A DNA stretch of 64,000 bases, taken from contig NW_027469123.1 in assembly GCF_051020765.1 (NCBI RefSeq), forward strand, positions 310,001 through 374,000, read 5' to 3'. Positions 48,457 to 60,829 of the stretch are shown here, piece after piece. Source of the DNA: Lasioglossum baleicum (lineage: Eukaryota > Arthropoda > Insecta > Hymenoptera > Halictidae). The notes below the pieces were generated by a model. The model made no database searches, was not told the origin of the DNA, and worked only from the letters and a program-made list of their open reading frames with translations. A program made the position numbers and the translations under genes. Every line of letters starts with the position of its first letter. Position 1 is the first letter of the stretch.

Positions 48457-49756
48457 GCGGACAAATGGCCTAATATTCGGCACTTCTCTAAATTTGGTTA
48501 TTAATGTATATATAGGTAATTTTTTTACAGAAAATGATATTTACCAATATAATTAATAAATTTATTAAGAAATTAACAATTTTTATTTAAACAAAAATAT
48601 GTTTTTAAAAACTAACAAATTTAAAACGAAATTAATAATAAATGAACCATATTTAATATTAATAATAATAAACTTAGACAAATTATAATAGTATAAACAA
48701 AATTAACAAACTTAACAAAACGCTATTCGCTATCCGAGTCATCCTCGGTACTTTGAATGTGATCCAAAACGAATCATTCAATCCCGTGATCTTGCACATT
48801 TCTGATTAAATATTGATCAATTTCAGTAAAATCGCAAGATTTGCTTTGTGTTGTCTTTTCTCGCGATATTTCAATCTCTTCAGATAAATCGTCCACCCTG
48901 TATAATTATTGCAAAATTGTATTGTGCATAAAAATGATTATTATATGATTATTAATAACAATTTCCATCCTAATACGCATTTTTGCAAAAGAAATGTATT
49001 TCATATCGTGATATACACGAATATTGAATTTTTCTGTGGCGGACAAATGGCAAAATTTTGTACAAACATCCAAATTTGTTTACGAATGTATATGTATTGG
49101 TAATTATTCGCAGAAAATGAAATTTAACGATATAACTAATAAATTTATAAAGAAATTAACGAATTTTCCACAATACAACATAAAGGCAAGGTACGGGCAC
49201 TTATTAAAACGTTTATAAAATTAAGAGTAGCAGTTAGTTGCAGGCTAAACTATGAAATTCTTAAACTACAACAAGTAATATATCCGAATATGTCAAAATC
49301 TCAGGATATTTTTTGCCTTTCTCGAGATATGTTAATTTGAAGTTTTATATGCAAGTAATAAATGAAACCACCGTTGAAAAGTTATACAAAAAATATATCT
49401 ACTTTATTAAATGTAAAAAGAATGCATATACCTTGGTGAGCATTTTCCATTATACAGAATTATTATTGCAACACTGAGTTACAATTAATGTAATATTATT
49501 TGATTTTTGGGACTCTGGAGAGTGCGACACATGGTAAAATTTTTTATAAAAATCTAAATTTGGTTACTAATGTAAATGCAATAGTAATTATTCACAAAAA
49601 AAAATGTAACAATAAAATTAATAAATTTAAAAAAAAAATTAACAATATTTATGCATAAAAATTATTGTTATATGATTAATAATATCAATTACCACCTAAT
49701 AAAACGTTTAGCCAAAGGAATTTATCGTACATCGTGATATACACGTGTAGTGAGAT
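48457..49756. repeat. Internal repeats of the Transib-like element
   Basis: A ~130-bp motif starting at or near gcggacaaatgg occurs about 48457-48587, 49038-49171 and (diverged) 49522-49650. A second motif, from gtgcataaaaat to gtgatatacacg, occurs about 48921-49029 and 49651-49756. The order A-B-A-A-B suggests the element arose from fused or tandemly duplicated shorter copies, with the A motif being an internalised terminal region. Confidence 0.6.
48723..48897 (-). pseudogene. Degenerate coding remnant in the Transib-like element
   Basis: On the minus strand, after an acceptor-like ttatacag, a frame encodes about 57 residues beginning VDDLSEEIEISREK and ending in acidic DDSDSE before a stop at 48723-48725. 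It is interrupted by one TGA at 48774-48776. The composition and acidic end look like the C-terminal exon of a real protein, perhaps captured or left from an autonomous ancestor. I cannot assign a family. Confidence 0.35.
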
Positions 49757-49784
49757 ATGCCCCGTTTGTCCGCACTGTGCGGCG

Positions 49785-52700
49785 GTGGAAGTACTAAGTA
49801 GTCCCGCCGCCGCCATTACGTCTGCGGCCCCTTACAGGGGGCCGACGGCCTCGTCGGGGTTGCCCCGCCGATGCTAGCCTCCTGGCGGAGAGGGGGTCGG
49901 CTTCCCTCTCCCTCTCCGCTGCCTCCTTCTGCGTTATGACAATCTCGCAGAAGGAGGCAAACGCTGCTCTTGACCTCTCGCTGCCGATCATGTGGTCGAC
50001 CACGACCGACAACGAGAGGTCCATCCCAATAACGCCCCTTAGGTCTCTGCGCGTCGCCGACCACGCTGGACATTCTTCCAGCGTATGCCGCGCAGAGTCC
50101 TGGGCCTCCTCGCAGTGGTGGCACTGCGATCCTCCCAGTGCCAGTTATCAACACACAGTTTGAGGAAACGGCGGTATGCAGGTAATTTAACTTATGCGCA
50201 TGCATTGCTGCAACTTGTGCTGTATAATTTAGAATTTTTGTTACCGCGCCATCCGATTTTTATACATGTGCAAATATTCGTACACGGTGCATTGTATTTT
50301 TTTCCGCACGCGACGAGGAGGGGACAGAGGCGAGTTCCGGCTCGCGTCTGTCCCCTCCCCCCGTCCCGCCCCCCCTGGTCGACCCGCATAAAGCTTAAAA
50401 ATATGATAATATAAAAGATAAAATCAATAAATGAAAACGTGTATAGATAAAATAGATAAAATAAAAGTCAATAAAGAAATAAATAATAATGTGTAAATAA
50501 ATACAATGGACAAAACACAACAAACATAAGAAGGGGGGCAAAATAAAGGGGAATAAACGATAAAGATAAAATTCATAATATAGAATATAAAATATATGTA
50601 GAATAAAATGAAATATTATAAAATAAAAGGAGGGGGGTTGACCGACAGGTCGCATCTTTGTAGAGGCGGGGAGGGGATTATTGCACTACCTCGCCCCCCA
50701 CGACCTGCCCACCCCGGGGGCGCCTTAACGGCCAGCCCCCCTTGGCGGCGGTGGAAGTACTAAGTAGTCCCGCCGCCGCCATTACGTCTGCGGCCCCTTA
50801 CAGGGGGCCGACGGCCTCGTCGGGGTTGCCCCGCCGATGCTAGCCTCCAGGCGGAGAGGGGGTCGGCTTCCCTCTCCCTCTCCGCTGCCTCCTTCTGCGT
50901 TATGACAATCTCGCAGAAGGAGGCAAACGCTGCTCTTGACCTCTCGCTGCCGATCATGTGGTCGACCACGACCGACAACGAGAGGTCCATCCCAATAACG
51001 CCCCTTAGGTCTCTGCGCGGCGCCGACCACGCTGGACATTCTTCCAGCGAATGCCGCGCAGAGTCCTGGGCCTCCTCGCAGTGGTGACACTGCGATCCTC
51101 CCAGTGCCAGTTATGAACACACAGTTTGAGGAAACGGCGGTATGCAGGTAATTTAACTTATGCGCATGCATTGCTGCAACTTGTGCTGTATAATTTAGAA
51201 TTTTTGTTACCGCGCCATCCGATTTTTATACATGTGCAAATACTCGTACACGCTGCATTGTATTTTTTTCCGCACGCGACAAGGAGGGGACAGAGGCGAG
51301 TTCCGGCTCGCGTCTGTCCCCACCCCCCGTCCCACCTCCCCTGGTCGATCCGCATAAAACTTAAAAATATGATAAATTAAAAGATAAAATCAATAAATGA
51401 AAACGTGTATAGATAAAATAGATAAAATAAAAGTTAATAAATAAATAAATAATAATAAGTAAATAAATACAATGGACAAAACACAACAAACATAAGAAGG
51501 GGGGCAAAATAAAGGGGAATAAACGATAAAGATAAAATTTATAATATAGAATATAAAATATATGTAGAATAAAATGAAATATTATAAAATAAAAGGAGGG
51601 GGGTTGACCGACAGGTCGCATCTTTGTAGAGGCTGGGAGGGGATTATTGCACTACCTCGCCCCCCACGACCTGCCCACCCCGGGGGCGCCTTAACGGCCA
51701 GCCCCCCTTGGCGGCGGTGGAAGTACTAAGTAGTCCCGCCGCCGCCATTACGTCTGCGGCCCCTTACAGGGGGCCGACGGCCTCGTCGGGGTTGCCCCGC
51801 CGATGCTAGCCTCCAGGCGGAGAGGGGGTCGGCTTCTCTCTCCCTCTCCGCTGCCTCCTTCTGCGTTATGACAATCTCGCAGAAGGAGGCAAACGCTGCT
51901 CTTGACCTCTCGCTGCCGATCATGTGGTCGACCACGACCGACAACGAGAGGTCCATCCCAATAACGCCCCTTAGGTCTCTGCGCGGCGCCGACCACGCTG
52001 GACATTCTTCCAGCGTATGCCGCGCAGAGTCCTGGGCCTCCTCGCAGTGGTGACACTGCGATCCTCCCAGTGCCAGTTATGAACACACAGTTTGAGGAAA
52101 CGGCGGTATGCAGGTAATTTGACTTATTCGCATGCATTGCTGCAACTTGTGCTGTATAATTTAGAATTTTTGTTACCGCGCCATCCGATTTTTATACATG
52201 TGCAAATACTCGTACACGCTGCATTGTATTTTTTTCCGCACGCGACAAGGAGGGGACAGAGGCGAGTTCCGGCTCGCGTCTGTCCCCACCCCCCGTCCCA
52301 CCCCCCTGGTCGACCCGCATAAAACTTAAAAATATGATAAAATAAAAGATAAAATCAATAAATGAAAACGTGTATAGATAAAATAGATAAAATAAAAGTC
52401 AATAAAGAAATAAATAATAATGAGTAAATAAATACAATGGACAAAACACAACAAACATAAGAAGGGGGGCAAAATAAAGGGGAATAAACGATAAAGATAA
52501 AATTCATAATATAGAATATAAAATATATGTAGAATAAAATGAAATATTATATAATAAAAGGAGGGGGGTTGACCGACAGGTCGCATCAATGTAGAGGCAG
52601 GGAGGGGATTATTGCACTACCTCGCCCCCCACGACCTGCCCACCCCGGGGGCGCCTTAACGGCCAGCCCCCCTTGGCGGCGGTGGAAGTACTAAGTAGTC

Positions 52701-55700
52701 CCGCCGCCGCCATTACGTCTGCGGCCCCTTACAGGGGGCCGACGGCCTCGTCGGGGTTGCCCCGCCGATGCTAGCCTCCAGGCGGAGAGGGGGTCGGCTT
52801 CTCTCTCCCTCTCCGCTGCCTCCTTCTGCGTTATGACAATCTCGCAGAAGGAGGCAAACGCTGCTCTTGACCTCTCGCTGCCGATCATGTGGTCGACCAC
52901 GACCGACAACGAGAGGTCCATCCCAATAACGCCCCTTAGGTCTCTGCGCGGCGCCGACCACGCTGGACATTCTTCCAGCGTATGCCGCGCAGAGTCCTGG
53001 GCCTCCTCGCAGTGGTGACACTGCGATCCTCCCAGTGCCAGTTATGAACACACAGTTTGAGGAAACGGCGGTATGCAGGTAATTTAACTTATGCGCATGC
53101 ATTGCTGCAACTTGTGCTGTATAATTTAGAATTTTTGTTACCGCGCCATCCGATTTTTATACATGTGCAAATACTCGTACACGCTGCATTGTATTTTTTT
53201 CCGCACGCGACAAGGAGGGGACAGAGGCGAGTTCCGGCTCGCGTCTGTCCCCACCCCCCGTCCCACCCCCCTGGTCGACCCGCATAAAACTTAAAAATAT
53301 GATAAAATAAAAGATAAAATCAATAAATGAAAACGTGTATAGATAAAATAGATAAAATAAAAGTTAATAAATAAATAAATAATAATAAGTAAATAAATAC
53401 AATGGACAAAACACAACAAACATAAGAAGGGGGCAAAATAAAGGGGAATAAACGATAAAGATAAAATTCATAATATAGAATATAAAATATATGTAGAATA
53501 AAATGAAATATTATAAAATAAAAGGAGGGGGGTTGACCGACAGGTCGCATCTTTGTAGAGGCTTGGAGGGGATTATGGCACTACCTCGCCCCCCACGACC
53601 TGCCCACCCCGGGGGCGCCTAAACGGCCAGCCCCCCTTGGCGGCGGTGGAAGTACTAAGTAGTCCCGCCGCCGCCATTACGTCTGCGGCCCCTTACAGGG
53701 GGCCGACGGCCTCGTCGGGGTTGCCCCGCCGATGCTAGCCTCCAGGCGGAGAGGGGGTCGGCTTCCCTCTCCCTCTCCGCTGCCTCCTTCTGCGTTATGA
53801 CAATCTCGCAGAAGGAGGCAAACGCTGCTCTTGACCTCTCGCTGCCGATCATGTGGTCGACCACGACCGACAACGAGGGGTCCATCCCAATAATGCCCCT
53901 TAGGTCTCTGCGCGGCGCCGACCACGCTGGACATTCTTCCAGCGTATGCCGCGCAGAGCCCTGGGCCTCCTCGCAGTGGTGGCACTGCGATCTTCCCAGT
54001 GCCAGTTATGAACACACAGTTTGAGGAAACGGCGGTATGCAGGTAATTTAACTTATGCGCATGCATTGCTGCAACTTGTGCTGTATAATTTAGAATTTTT
54101 GTTACCGCGCCATCCGATTTTTATACATGTGCAAATACTCGTACACACTGCATTGTATTTTTTTCCGCACGCGACAAGGAGGGGACAGAGGCGAGTTCCG
54201 GCTCGCGTCTGTCCCCACCCCCCGTCCCACCCCCCTGGTCGACCCGCATAAAACTTAAAAATATGATAAAATAAAAGATAAAATCAATAAATGAAAACGT
54301 GTGTAGATAAAATAGATAAAATAAAAGTCAATAAAGAAATAAATAATAATGAGTAAATAAATACAATGGACAAAACACAACAAACATAAGAAGGGGGGCA
54401 AAATAAAGGGGAATAAACGATAAAAATAAAATTCATAATATAGAATATAAAATATATGTAGAATAAAATGAAATATTATATAATAAAAGGAGGGGGGTTG
54501 ACCGACAGGTCGCATCTTTGTAGAGGCGGGGAGGGGATTATTGCACTACCTCGCCCCCCACGACCTGCCCACCCGGGGGCGCCTTAACGGCCAGCCCCCC
54601 ATTGGCGGCGGTGGAAGTACTAAGTAGTCCCGCCGCCGCCATTACGTCTGCGGCCCCTTACAGGGGGCCGACGGCCTCGTCGGGGTTGCCCCGCCGATGC
54701 TAGCCTCCTGGCGGAGAGGGGGTCGGCTTCCCTCTCCCTCTCCGCTGCCTCCTTCTGCGTTATGACAATCTCGCAGAAGGAGGCAAACGCTGCTCTTGAC
54801 CTCTCGCTGCCGATCAGGTGGTCGACCACGACCGACAACGAGAGGTCCATCCCAATAACGCCCCTTAGGTCTCTGCGCGGCGCCGACCACGCTGGACATT
54901 CTTCCAGCGTATGCCGCGCAGAGCCCTGGGCCTCCTCGCAGTGGTGGCACTGCGATCCTCCCAGTGCCAGTTATGAACACACAGTTTGAGGAAACGGCGG
55001 TATGCAGGTAATTTAACTTATGCGCATGCATTGCTGCAACTTGTGCTGTATAATTTAGAATTTTTGTTACCGCGCCATCCGATTTTTATACATGTGCAAA
55101 TACTCGTACACGCTGCATTGTATTTTTTTCCGCACGCGACAAGGAGGGGACAGAGGCGAGTTCCGGCTCGCGTCTGTCCCCACCCCCCCGTCCCACCCCC
55201 CACAGGTCGACCCGCATAAAGCTTAAAATATGATAATATAAAAGATAAAATCAATAAATGAAAACGTGTATAGATAAAATAGATAAAATAAAAGTCAATA
55301 AAGAAATAAATAATAATGAGTAAATAAATACAATGGACAAAACACAACAAACATAAGAAGGGGGGCAAATAAAGGGGAATAAACGATAAGATAAAATTCA
55401 TAATATAGAATATAAAATATATGTAGAATAAAATGAAATATTATAAAATAAAAGGAGGGGGGTTGACCGACAGGTCGCATCTTTGTAGAGGCGGGGAGGG
55501 GATTATTGCACTACCTCGCCCCCACGACCTGCCCACCCCGGGGGCGCCTTAACGGCCAGCCCCCCTTGGCGGCGGTGGAAGTACTAAGTAGTCCGCCGCC
55601 GCCATTACGTCTGCGGCCCCTTACAGGGGCCGACGGCGTCGTCGGGGTTGCCCCGCCGATGCTAGCCTCCTGGCGGAGAGGGGGTCGGCTTCCCTCTCCC

Positions 55701-57038
55701 TCTCTCCGCTGCCTCCTTCTGCGTTATGACAATCTCGCAGAAGGAGGCAAACGCTGCTCTTGACCTCTCGCTGCCGATCATGTGGTCGACCACGACCGAC
55801 AACGAGAGGTCCATGCCAATAACGCCCCTTAGGTCTCTGCGCGGCGCCGACCACGCTGGACATTCTTCCAGCGTATGCCGCGCAGAGTCCTGGGCCTCCT
55901 CGCAGTGGTGGCACTGCGATCTTCCCAGTGCCAGTTATGAACACACAGTTTGAGGAAACGGCGGTATGCAGGTAATTTAACTTATGCGCATGCATTGCTG
56001 CAACTTGTGCTGTATAATTTAGAATTTTTGTTACCGCGCCATCCGATTTTTATACATGTGCAAATACTCGTACACTCTGCATTGTATTTTTTTCCGCACG
56101 CGACAAGGAGGGGACAGAGGCGAGTTCCGGCTCGCGTCTGTCCCCACCCCCCGTCCCACCCCCCGTCCCACCCCCCTGGTCGACCCGCATAAAACTTAAA
56201 AATATGATAAAATAAAAGATAAAATCAGTAAATGAAAACGTGTACAGATAAAATAGATAAAATAAAAGTCAATAAAGAAATAAATAATAATGAGTAAATA
56301 AATACAATGGACAAAACACAACAAACATAAGAAGGGGGGCAAAATAAAGGGGAATAAACGATAAAGATAAAATTCATAATATAGAATATAAAATATATGT
56401 AGAATAAAATGAAATATTATAAAATAAAAGGAGGGGGGTTGACCGACAGGTCGCATCTTTGTAGAGGCGGGGAGGGGATTATTGCACTACCTCGCCCCCC
56501 ACGACCTGCCCACCCCGGGGGCGCCTTAACGGCCAGCCCCCCTTGGCGGCGGTGGAAGTACTAAGTAGTCCCGCCGCCGCCATTACGTCTGCGGCCCCTT
56601 ACAGGGGGCCGACGGCCTCGTCGGGGTTGCCCCGCCGATGCTAGCCTCCTGGCGGAGAGGGGGTCGGCTTCCCTCTCCCTCTCCGCTGCCTCCTTCTGCG
56701 TTATGACAATCTCGCAGAAGGAGGCAAACGCTGCTCTTGACCTCTCGCTGCCGATCATGTGGTCGACCACGACCGACAACGAGAGGTCCATCCCAATAAC
56801 GCCCCTTAGGTCTCTGCGCGGCGCCGACCACGCTGGACATTCTTCCAGCGTATGCCGCGCAGAGTCCTGGGCCTCCTCGCAGTGGTGGCACTGCGATCTT
56901 CCCAGTGCCAGTTATGAACACACAGTTTGAGGAAACGGCGGTATGCAGGTAATTTAACTTATGCGCATGCATTGCTGCAACTTGTGCTGTATAATTTAGA
57001 ATTTTTGTTACCGCGCCATCCGATTTTTATACATGTGC
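49785..57038. repeat. Third block of the 965-bp satellite array
   Basis: About 7.5 units between the Transib-like element and the second LTR element, with R1-fragment stops near 49794, 50760, 51726, 52691, 53655, 54620, 55590 and 56561. The first unit (49794) shares private variants with the unit at 39773 (ttatcaacac, tacacggtgc). The unit around 55200-55720 has a cluster of one-base losses in homopolymers plus a two-base gain (ctctctccgc). One unit near 56150-56175 has a duplicated ccccccgtccca segment. Confidence 0.96.
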
Positions 57039-58844
57039 TGTGACGTTGCAACCTTTGCGACGTCCCTTCTCCGTTAATTCCGCGCATATTTGAGAGCGAT
57101 AAGGGACCGGACCGCCCTCTAACGGGACACGTTACCGATACAGGATTCGAGAGCGCTCCTCTAAGAGATTCCGATATTATCGAGGACCTCCTAATGACAT
57201 CTGTCGCGCGTGCCGAGAACGGCAAGTTTCAGGGCCGTATATGGAACGCGCAGAAGGAACCACCGATCGTCCGAATTGTCACGGGAAATGAACAATCGCC
57301 CCAAGGCCAGGAAGCTCCCGACGGAAAAGCGAATGGCCGTTTCGAGAAATTAGAGCTTGGTGCGAGGACACTCGGCCAACAAACCGGAGGCGCCGCCAGG
57401 ACAGAAGCTCTCTTAAACATCTCGTCCAAGGTGACGCACTGGAAGACCTGACGCCGTCTCGCCCCGGCAAGGGAGAGCTACCCCGGGGTCGGTGCCCTCG
57501 TAGCCAAGAAGAGGAAGCCCCTCCGCTGGTCAAGTCGAGCGATAGGCTCCTTGACCAATTTCGTGATTGCCCGGGGCCCTAGGGCGCGAAGAGGGAACGC
57601 TCCTGTGCCGCAGAGTTACGCCGTGGAAACACGCCATAGGCAATTCGGAAAAGCGGTCGAGTGGGGGGAACCGAGTTCGATCCGCTAGATTGCCGAAAAT
57701 CGATGGATCACTGTCGCGCTGGCTCTCGTTATCGCCTGTCGTGCGTTCTGCACTCGCGTTGCGAACTAATTGTAACTTAGCGTCGGGAAACCGAGAAGTG
57801 CCCGTTGGAGGTTTTCGTGGTGTCTAGGATGAAGTCCACCTACGCTCCGGCCGTGCCTCACGCTCTATCGAGAGCAGTTCCGAAAAAGGGCATCGAAAAC
57901 GAGAAACGGTAAGCCGCACTTGTGATCCATTCGGTATTTCGTTGCGCGACGGCTCGACCTTCGTCGCGAGAGGACGAATACTTCCCATTCCGTCCTCGAT
58001 AATTCGCTCGCGTTCGTTTCGGGAATGCTTTGAGATTTCGAGATTATTTTGAGAGTTTTCGTCTCTAAATTACGTGCGAAAGAGTGTCCTAAGAGGAGTC
58101 GCGTTTCGTGAGAGTAAATCTTTTCGGTCTCTTCGTGTTTCTCGAATCCTGTGTCTCTCGCCGAACATCGTAGGGTTTTCGTCGGCGTTCGATCGCGTAA
58201 ATGTTAGCGTACGCGTCGGGGCGAATCACGGGCGGAAGTCATCGCGACAGTCTCGCAGTTCGCCGGTCATCTGCGCCTCGCGTTTCCGAAGTTCGTTGCG
58301 AACGAAATCACGGTAATTGTCAGCGGTATCGTGCGAGCAAAATCGGTAAGACAACCGCGCGGCGAACGACCATCTTCTCGCTATCTTGTATGAAGAGCGC
58401 GGGCTCTCGGGTCGCGGTCACGTGGCCGCAGATTTTGTAATTTAACGACTGCTACAATAAATAGCTCGAGACCATATTGTAGTCGAATTACTCGATTCCC
58501 TGTGGGATCCGTCCTGCCGAGAGGGCTGTCCTAGTCATCCCGTGTTCGAGCCATCTGGCCCAGTCGCGACGTCGTTTTCGATCCGCGTATCTCGAAGATT
58601 CGACTCTCGACCTCGGCTTCTCCGAGCTCGAGCCTTGTTCCGCGTTTCGTGTGGCATCCTTGCGGTGCCTGGCGCCCGAACCTTTCGTTTGTCGTGAGGA
58701 AATCGTCGAATCCTCGAGTCTCGTTTGTCTCGGGCGGACCGCGTGTACTCGGCTTGCACGCGGCCTGGTCTCAGCGCCTGCAAGGCCCGAAGTTGACCGG
58801 CTTCCGCGAGTCAAACCGCTCGTCGGAAAAAGGTTAACGTGACA
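57039..58844 (+). repeat. 5' LTR of the non-autonomous element
   Basis: 1,806 bp with TG...CA ends. Its first ~25 bases (TGTGACGTTGCAACCTTTGC...) are clearly related to the coding-strand start of the Gypsy LTR (TGTGACGTGGCAGCTTTGCC...). Reading frames within it recur in both LTRs and show no domain. Confidence 0.95.
58456..58461 (+). promoter_or_regulatory. Candidate polyadenylation signal in the 5' LTR
   Basis: AATAAA about 380 bp before the LTR end, repeated at 62247-62252 in the 3' LTR, where it would be used. The position matches that in the Gypsy LTR. Confidence 0.4.
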
Positions 58845-58847
58845 AAT

Positions 58848-58865
58848 TGGCGCCCGAACAGGGAC
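58848..58865 (+). other. Primer-binding site, lysine-tRNA type, 18 of 18
   Basis: TGGCGCCCGAACAGGGAC lies three bases (AAT) after the 5' LTR. It is identical to the lysine-tRNA primer site known from HIV-1 and some Gypsy-type elements. Confidence 0.92.
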
Positions 58866-59640
58866 CTCTCTCTCGAAAGGGTTTTCCCTGAACACGGAGA
58901 GAGGCACGGGTTGACGAAAGACTCTCACAGGGCCGATCGCGGTTCGATCTTCCGGCACGCCGTGATCGCTCGAGCGGGATTATAAAAATCGACGGGAATT
59001 GCGAGACACAGGATAAGCGATTAAGGGAAAATTAAAACGAAGCGCGAGATTGCTCTCACGAACGTAGCGAACGGAGGCCACGGACAACCACGTTCCGTTG
59101 CTTTGCGTGCTTTCCGTGCGTTCTTCGTAAAAGAGGAAGATTCCGGCGAGCCAGCATGATAGTAGCGGTTGTGGTGTTGTATTGTTTGAGATTATCTAAG
59201 ATGGTAGAATTGGTTATATTCAATTCAGGATGTACGTCTTCCGGTTTCGGAAACATTTTCTCGGGAATTTCAAACGTTGGTGACCGTTGGTAATTTCAAC
59301 CGAGTAATCGTTACCCTGTTCCTCATCGGAAGGTCAGATTGATTTTGGAAATTTTTTTTTCGGAGGTAATTCCGTTTGTGTTCGAACGGGAGCGCGATCG
59401 CTCTCCGAAATGGTAGCCGTATTGTTGGCATTCCGCGACTTCTGTATTGTGTGGTACGAATCAAAGTCGCGAACGATAAATACCGCGTAGGTAAAATATT
59501 TACGGTTGACAACGACGGTTTGGCCTTTCCAGTAACAGTTTTCGTACAGTAGCGAAACATTGGGGGGAAGGTAGCGCTCGGACGCCCGGCGTAAACACCG
59601 CGCGGTCGAGAGACCTTGGGGTCGAGAAGTCTCGTAGTAA
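58866..59640 (+). other. Leader of the non-autonomous element
   Basis: About 775 bp with no reading frame or domain I can support. Being kept while coding regions were lost, it is the natural place for packaging signals, but that is inference. Confidence 0.4.
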
Positions 59641-59960
59641 CGTCTCGTTAGCGAAAACAAATTCGAAATTCAGGCCGACATAACGGGTGTCGCAGAAATT
59701 GATAAGTCGACGCAGTCGGAGGAGGACGGGTCGAATAACAGCGCCTACGAAACGGACCCGGGGGTGGAGGACGATGGGTCCGGCCTAACAACCGACCCTG
59801 ACCTCTCCTACCGATCCAAACGTAGAGACCTTGCAAGTATCGACGGGACTAACACCCCCGAAATTAAGAAGACCAGATACGGTAACGACGGAAAACGATC
59901 CTCCTCCGGACTATTATTTCGGACCAACATCGGCGTACGAGGGCATGCGGAAATGGCGTG
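59641..59960 (+). pseudogene. Acidic open frame, possibly a relic of a Gag or ORF3 N-terminus
   Basis: The frame is open from 59641 (after a TAA) with no ATG at its start. It encodes an acidic, Ser/Asp/Glu-rich stretch (including STQSEEDGSNNSAYETDPG) followed by a basic patch (YRSKRRD). It then runs on, out of the integrase frame, to a stop at 60145-60147. There are no capsid or zinc-knuckle motifs. The composition loosely recalls the acidic ORF of the Gypsy element, but I see no residue-level match. Confidence 0.35.
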
Positions 59961-59998
59961 CGTTTTCGGCCACTTGGTCAATCCGGTGTTACGGCGCA

Positions 59999-60262
59999 TT
60001 TCGTTGCGCATACAATACCGCGTACCATACAATACTGCAAGCTTCGCTCGCGTTTTGAACTTCGGACGAGAACCGAGCCCGGCACGGGGCCGCTATGCGA
60101 ATCGAGACCCGCCAGTTGGCCTTACGGTAACACCTCTCGGGGGGTGAAAGACGAAACGGTACGACCTCCGTCAGAAGGAGACACGCTTATTAGAGGGGGA
60201 TTTCGTTCTTAGGCGGCAAAGCGTAGTAAATCCGCCGCACGAAAAACCGCGGCGGGAAAAGT
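59999..60262 (+). pseudogene. Broken integrase C-terminal remnant
   Basis: Three pieces in shifting frames match successive parts of the Gypsy integrase at 20-23 kb. FRCAYNTAYHTILQAS lies at 59999-60046, with a stop at 60056-60058. A shifted frame reads LNFGREPSPAR from 60055 and keeps DPPV. A third piece, EGDFVLRRQ, starts at 60193. The spacing agrees with the region from about residue 931 to 1030 of the intact Pol. At least one frameshift disables it, and everything upstream in pol is missing. Confidence 0.7.
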
Positions 60263-60815
60263 GTCGTCGATCGGATACCAGTCGAGTGCCCCGGAGGGGA
60301 AGGACGTCGAAGGTAACTGTCACCGATACCGCCGCAGAAGGTGACGACCGATTGCTAAACCCCGCTACCACCAAGGGGGGAGACAGGGTAGGAACCAGCG
60401 GAGCTGCCCGTCGACCGCCTAACCCCGCTTCCGCCGCAGGAGAGGACGGCTGACCAGCCGACTCGCTATCGCCGCGAGAAGAACCGCCAAGCGACCCCCG
60501 ACGAGGGCAGTGACGCTCAGGGTCTATCGTAGACCCTTGACGAGTACACCCTCGTGACCGGAATGCACGAGCATTCGAGTCCCGTTTGCGAGAACTGAAA
60601 AGGTCAACTGACGCTCGCGCCTCTCGTCCGAAACCCAGACCGGGTCTGAACAATTTGATTTTTCGATTGCAGGAGTTGGGTATTTGTAGGGCGTGTTTGT
60701 CACTTCGTGGTGAAGGCTCCGTTTTGTAAAGGACATCTCTTAGGGAGGAACGCTCTCTCACCTGTCGAGCCGCGGATCACGGGGGCGACGAAACCGTGTC
60801 GGTCCGGTCCATTTT
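60263..60815 (+). other. 3' internal region of the non-autonomous element
   Basis: About 550 bp with no supported gene. A gattttTCGATTGCAG acceptor-like motif at about 60657-60672 is noted only as a possibility. Confidence 0.35.
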
Positions 60816-60829
60816 AAGGGGGGGGGAGT
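60816..60829 (+). other. Polypurine tract of the non-autonomous element
   Basis: AAGGGGGGGGGAGT immediately before the 3' LTR, matching the G-rich tract of the Gypsy element in place and type. Confidence 0.85.

Larger units (their letters stand above)
48446..49784. mobile_element. Non-autonomous Transib-like DNA transposon
   Basis: The element is 48451-49779 (1,329 bp), flanked by CGGCG at 48446-48450 and 49780-49784; the empty unit reads ggCGGCGgtgg. Terminal inverted repeats start CACAGTGCGGACAAA at both ends (15 identical bases, then one mismatch and GG). Transib elements are known for CACWRTG termini like the V(D)J recombination heptamer and for 5-bp GC-rich duplications of CGNCG type; both fit here. 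The interior is A/T-rich with internal repeats and no transposase, so it would depend on a Transib transposase supplied elsewhere. Confidence 0.82.

Noticed and set aside
48451..49779. hAT or CACTA classification of the 1.3-kb insertion
   Set aside because: hAT needs an 8-bp duplication and CACTA a 3-bp one. The clear 5-bp CGGCG duplication and CACAGTG ends fit Transib better.
57194..58958. Frames of 80-156 codons in the 1,806-bp LTRs
   Set aside because: Duplicated with the LTRs, no motifs, overlapping one another on both strands.
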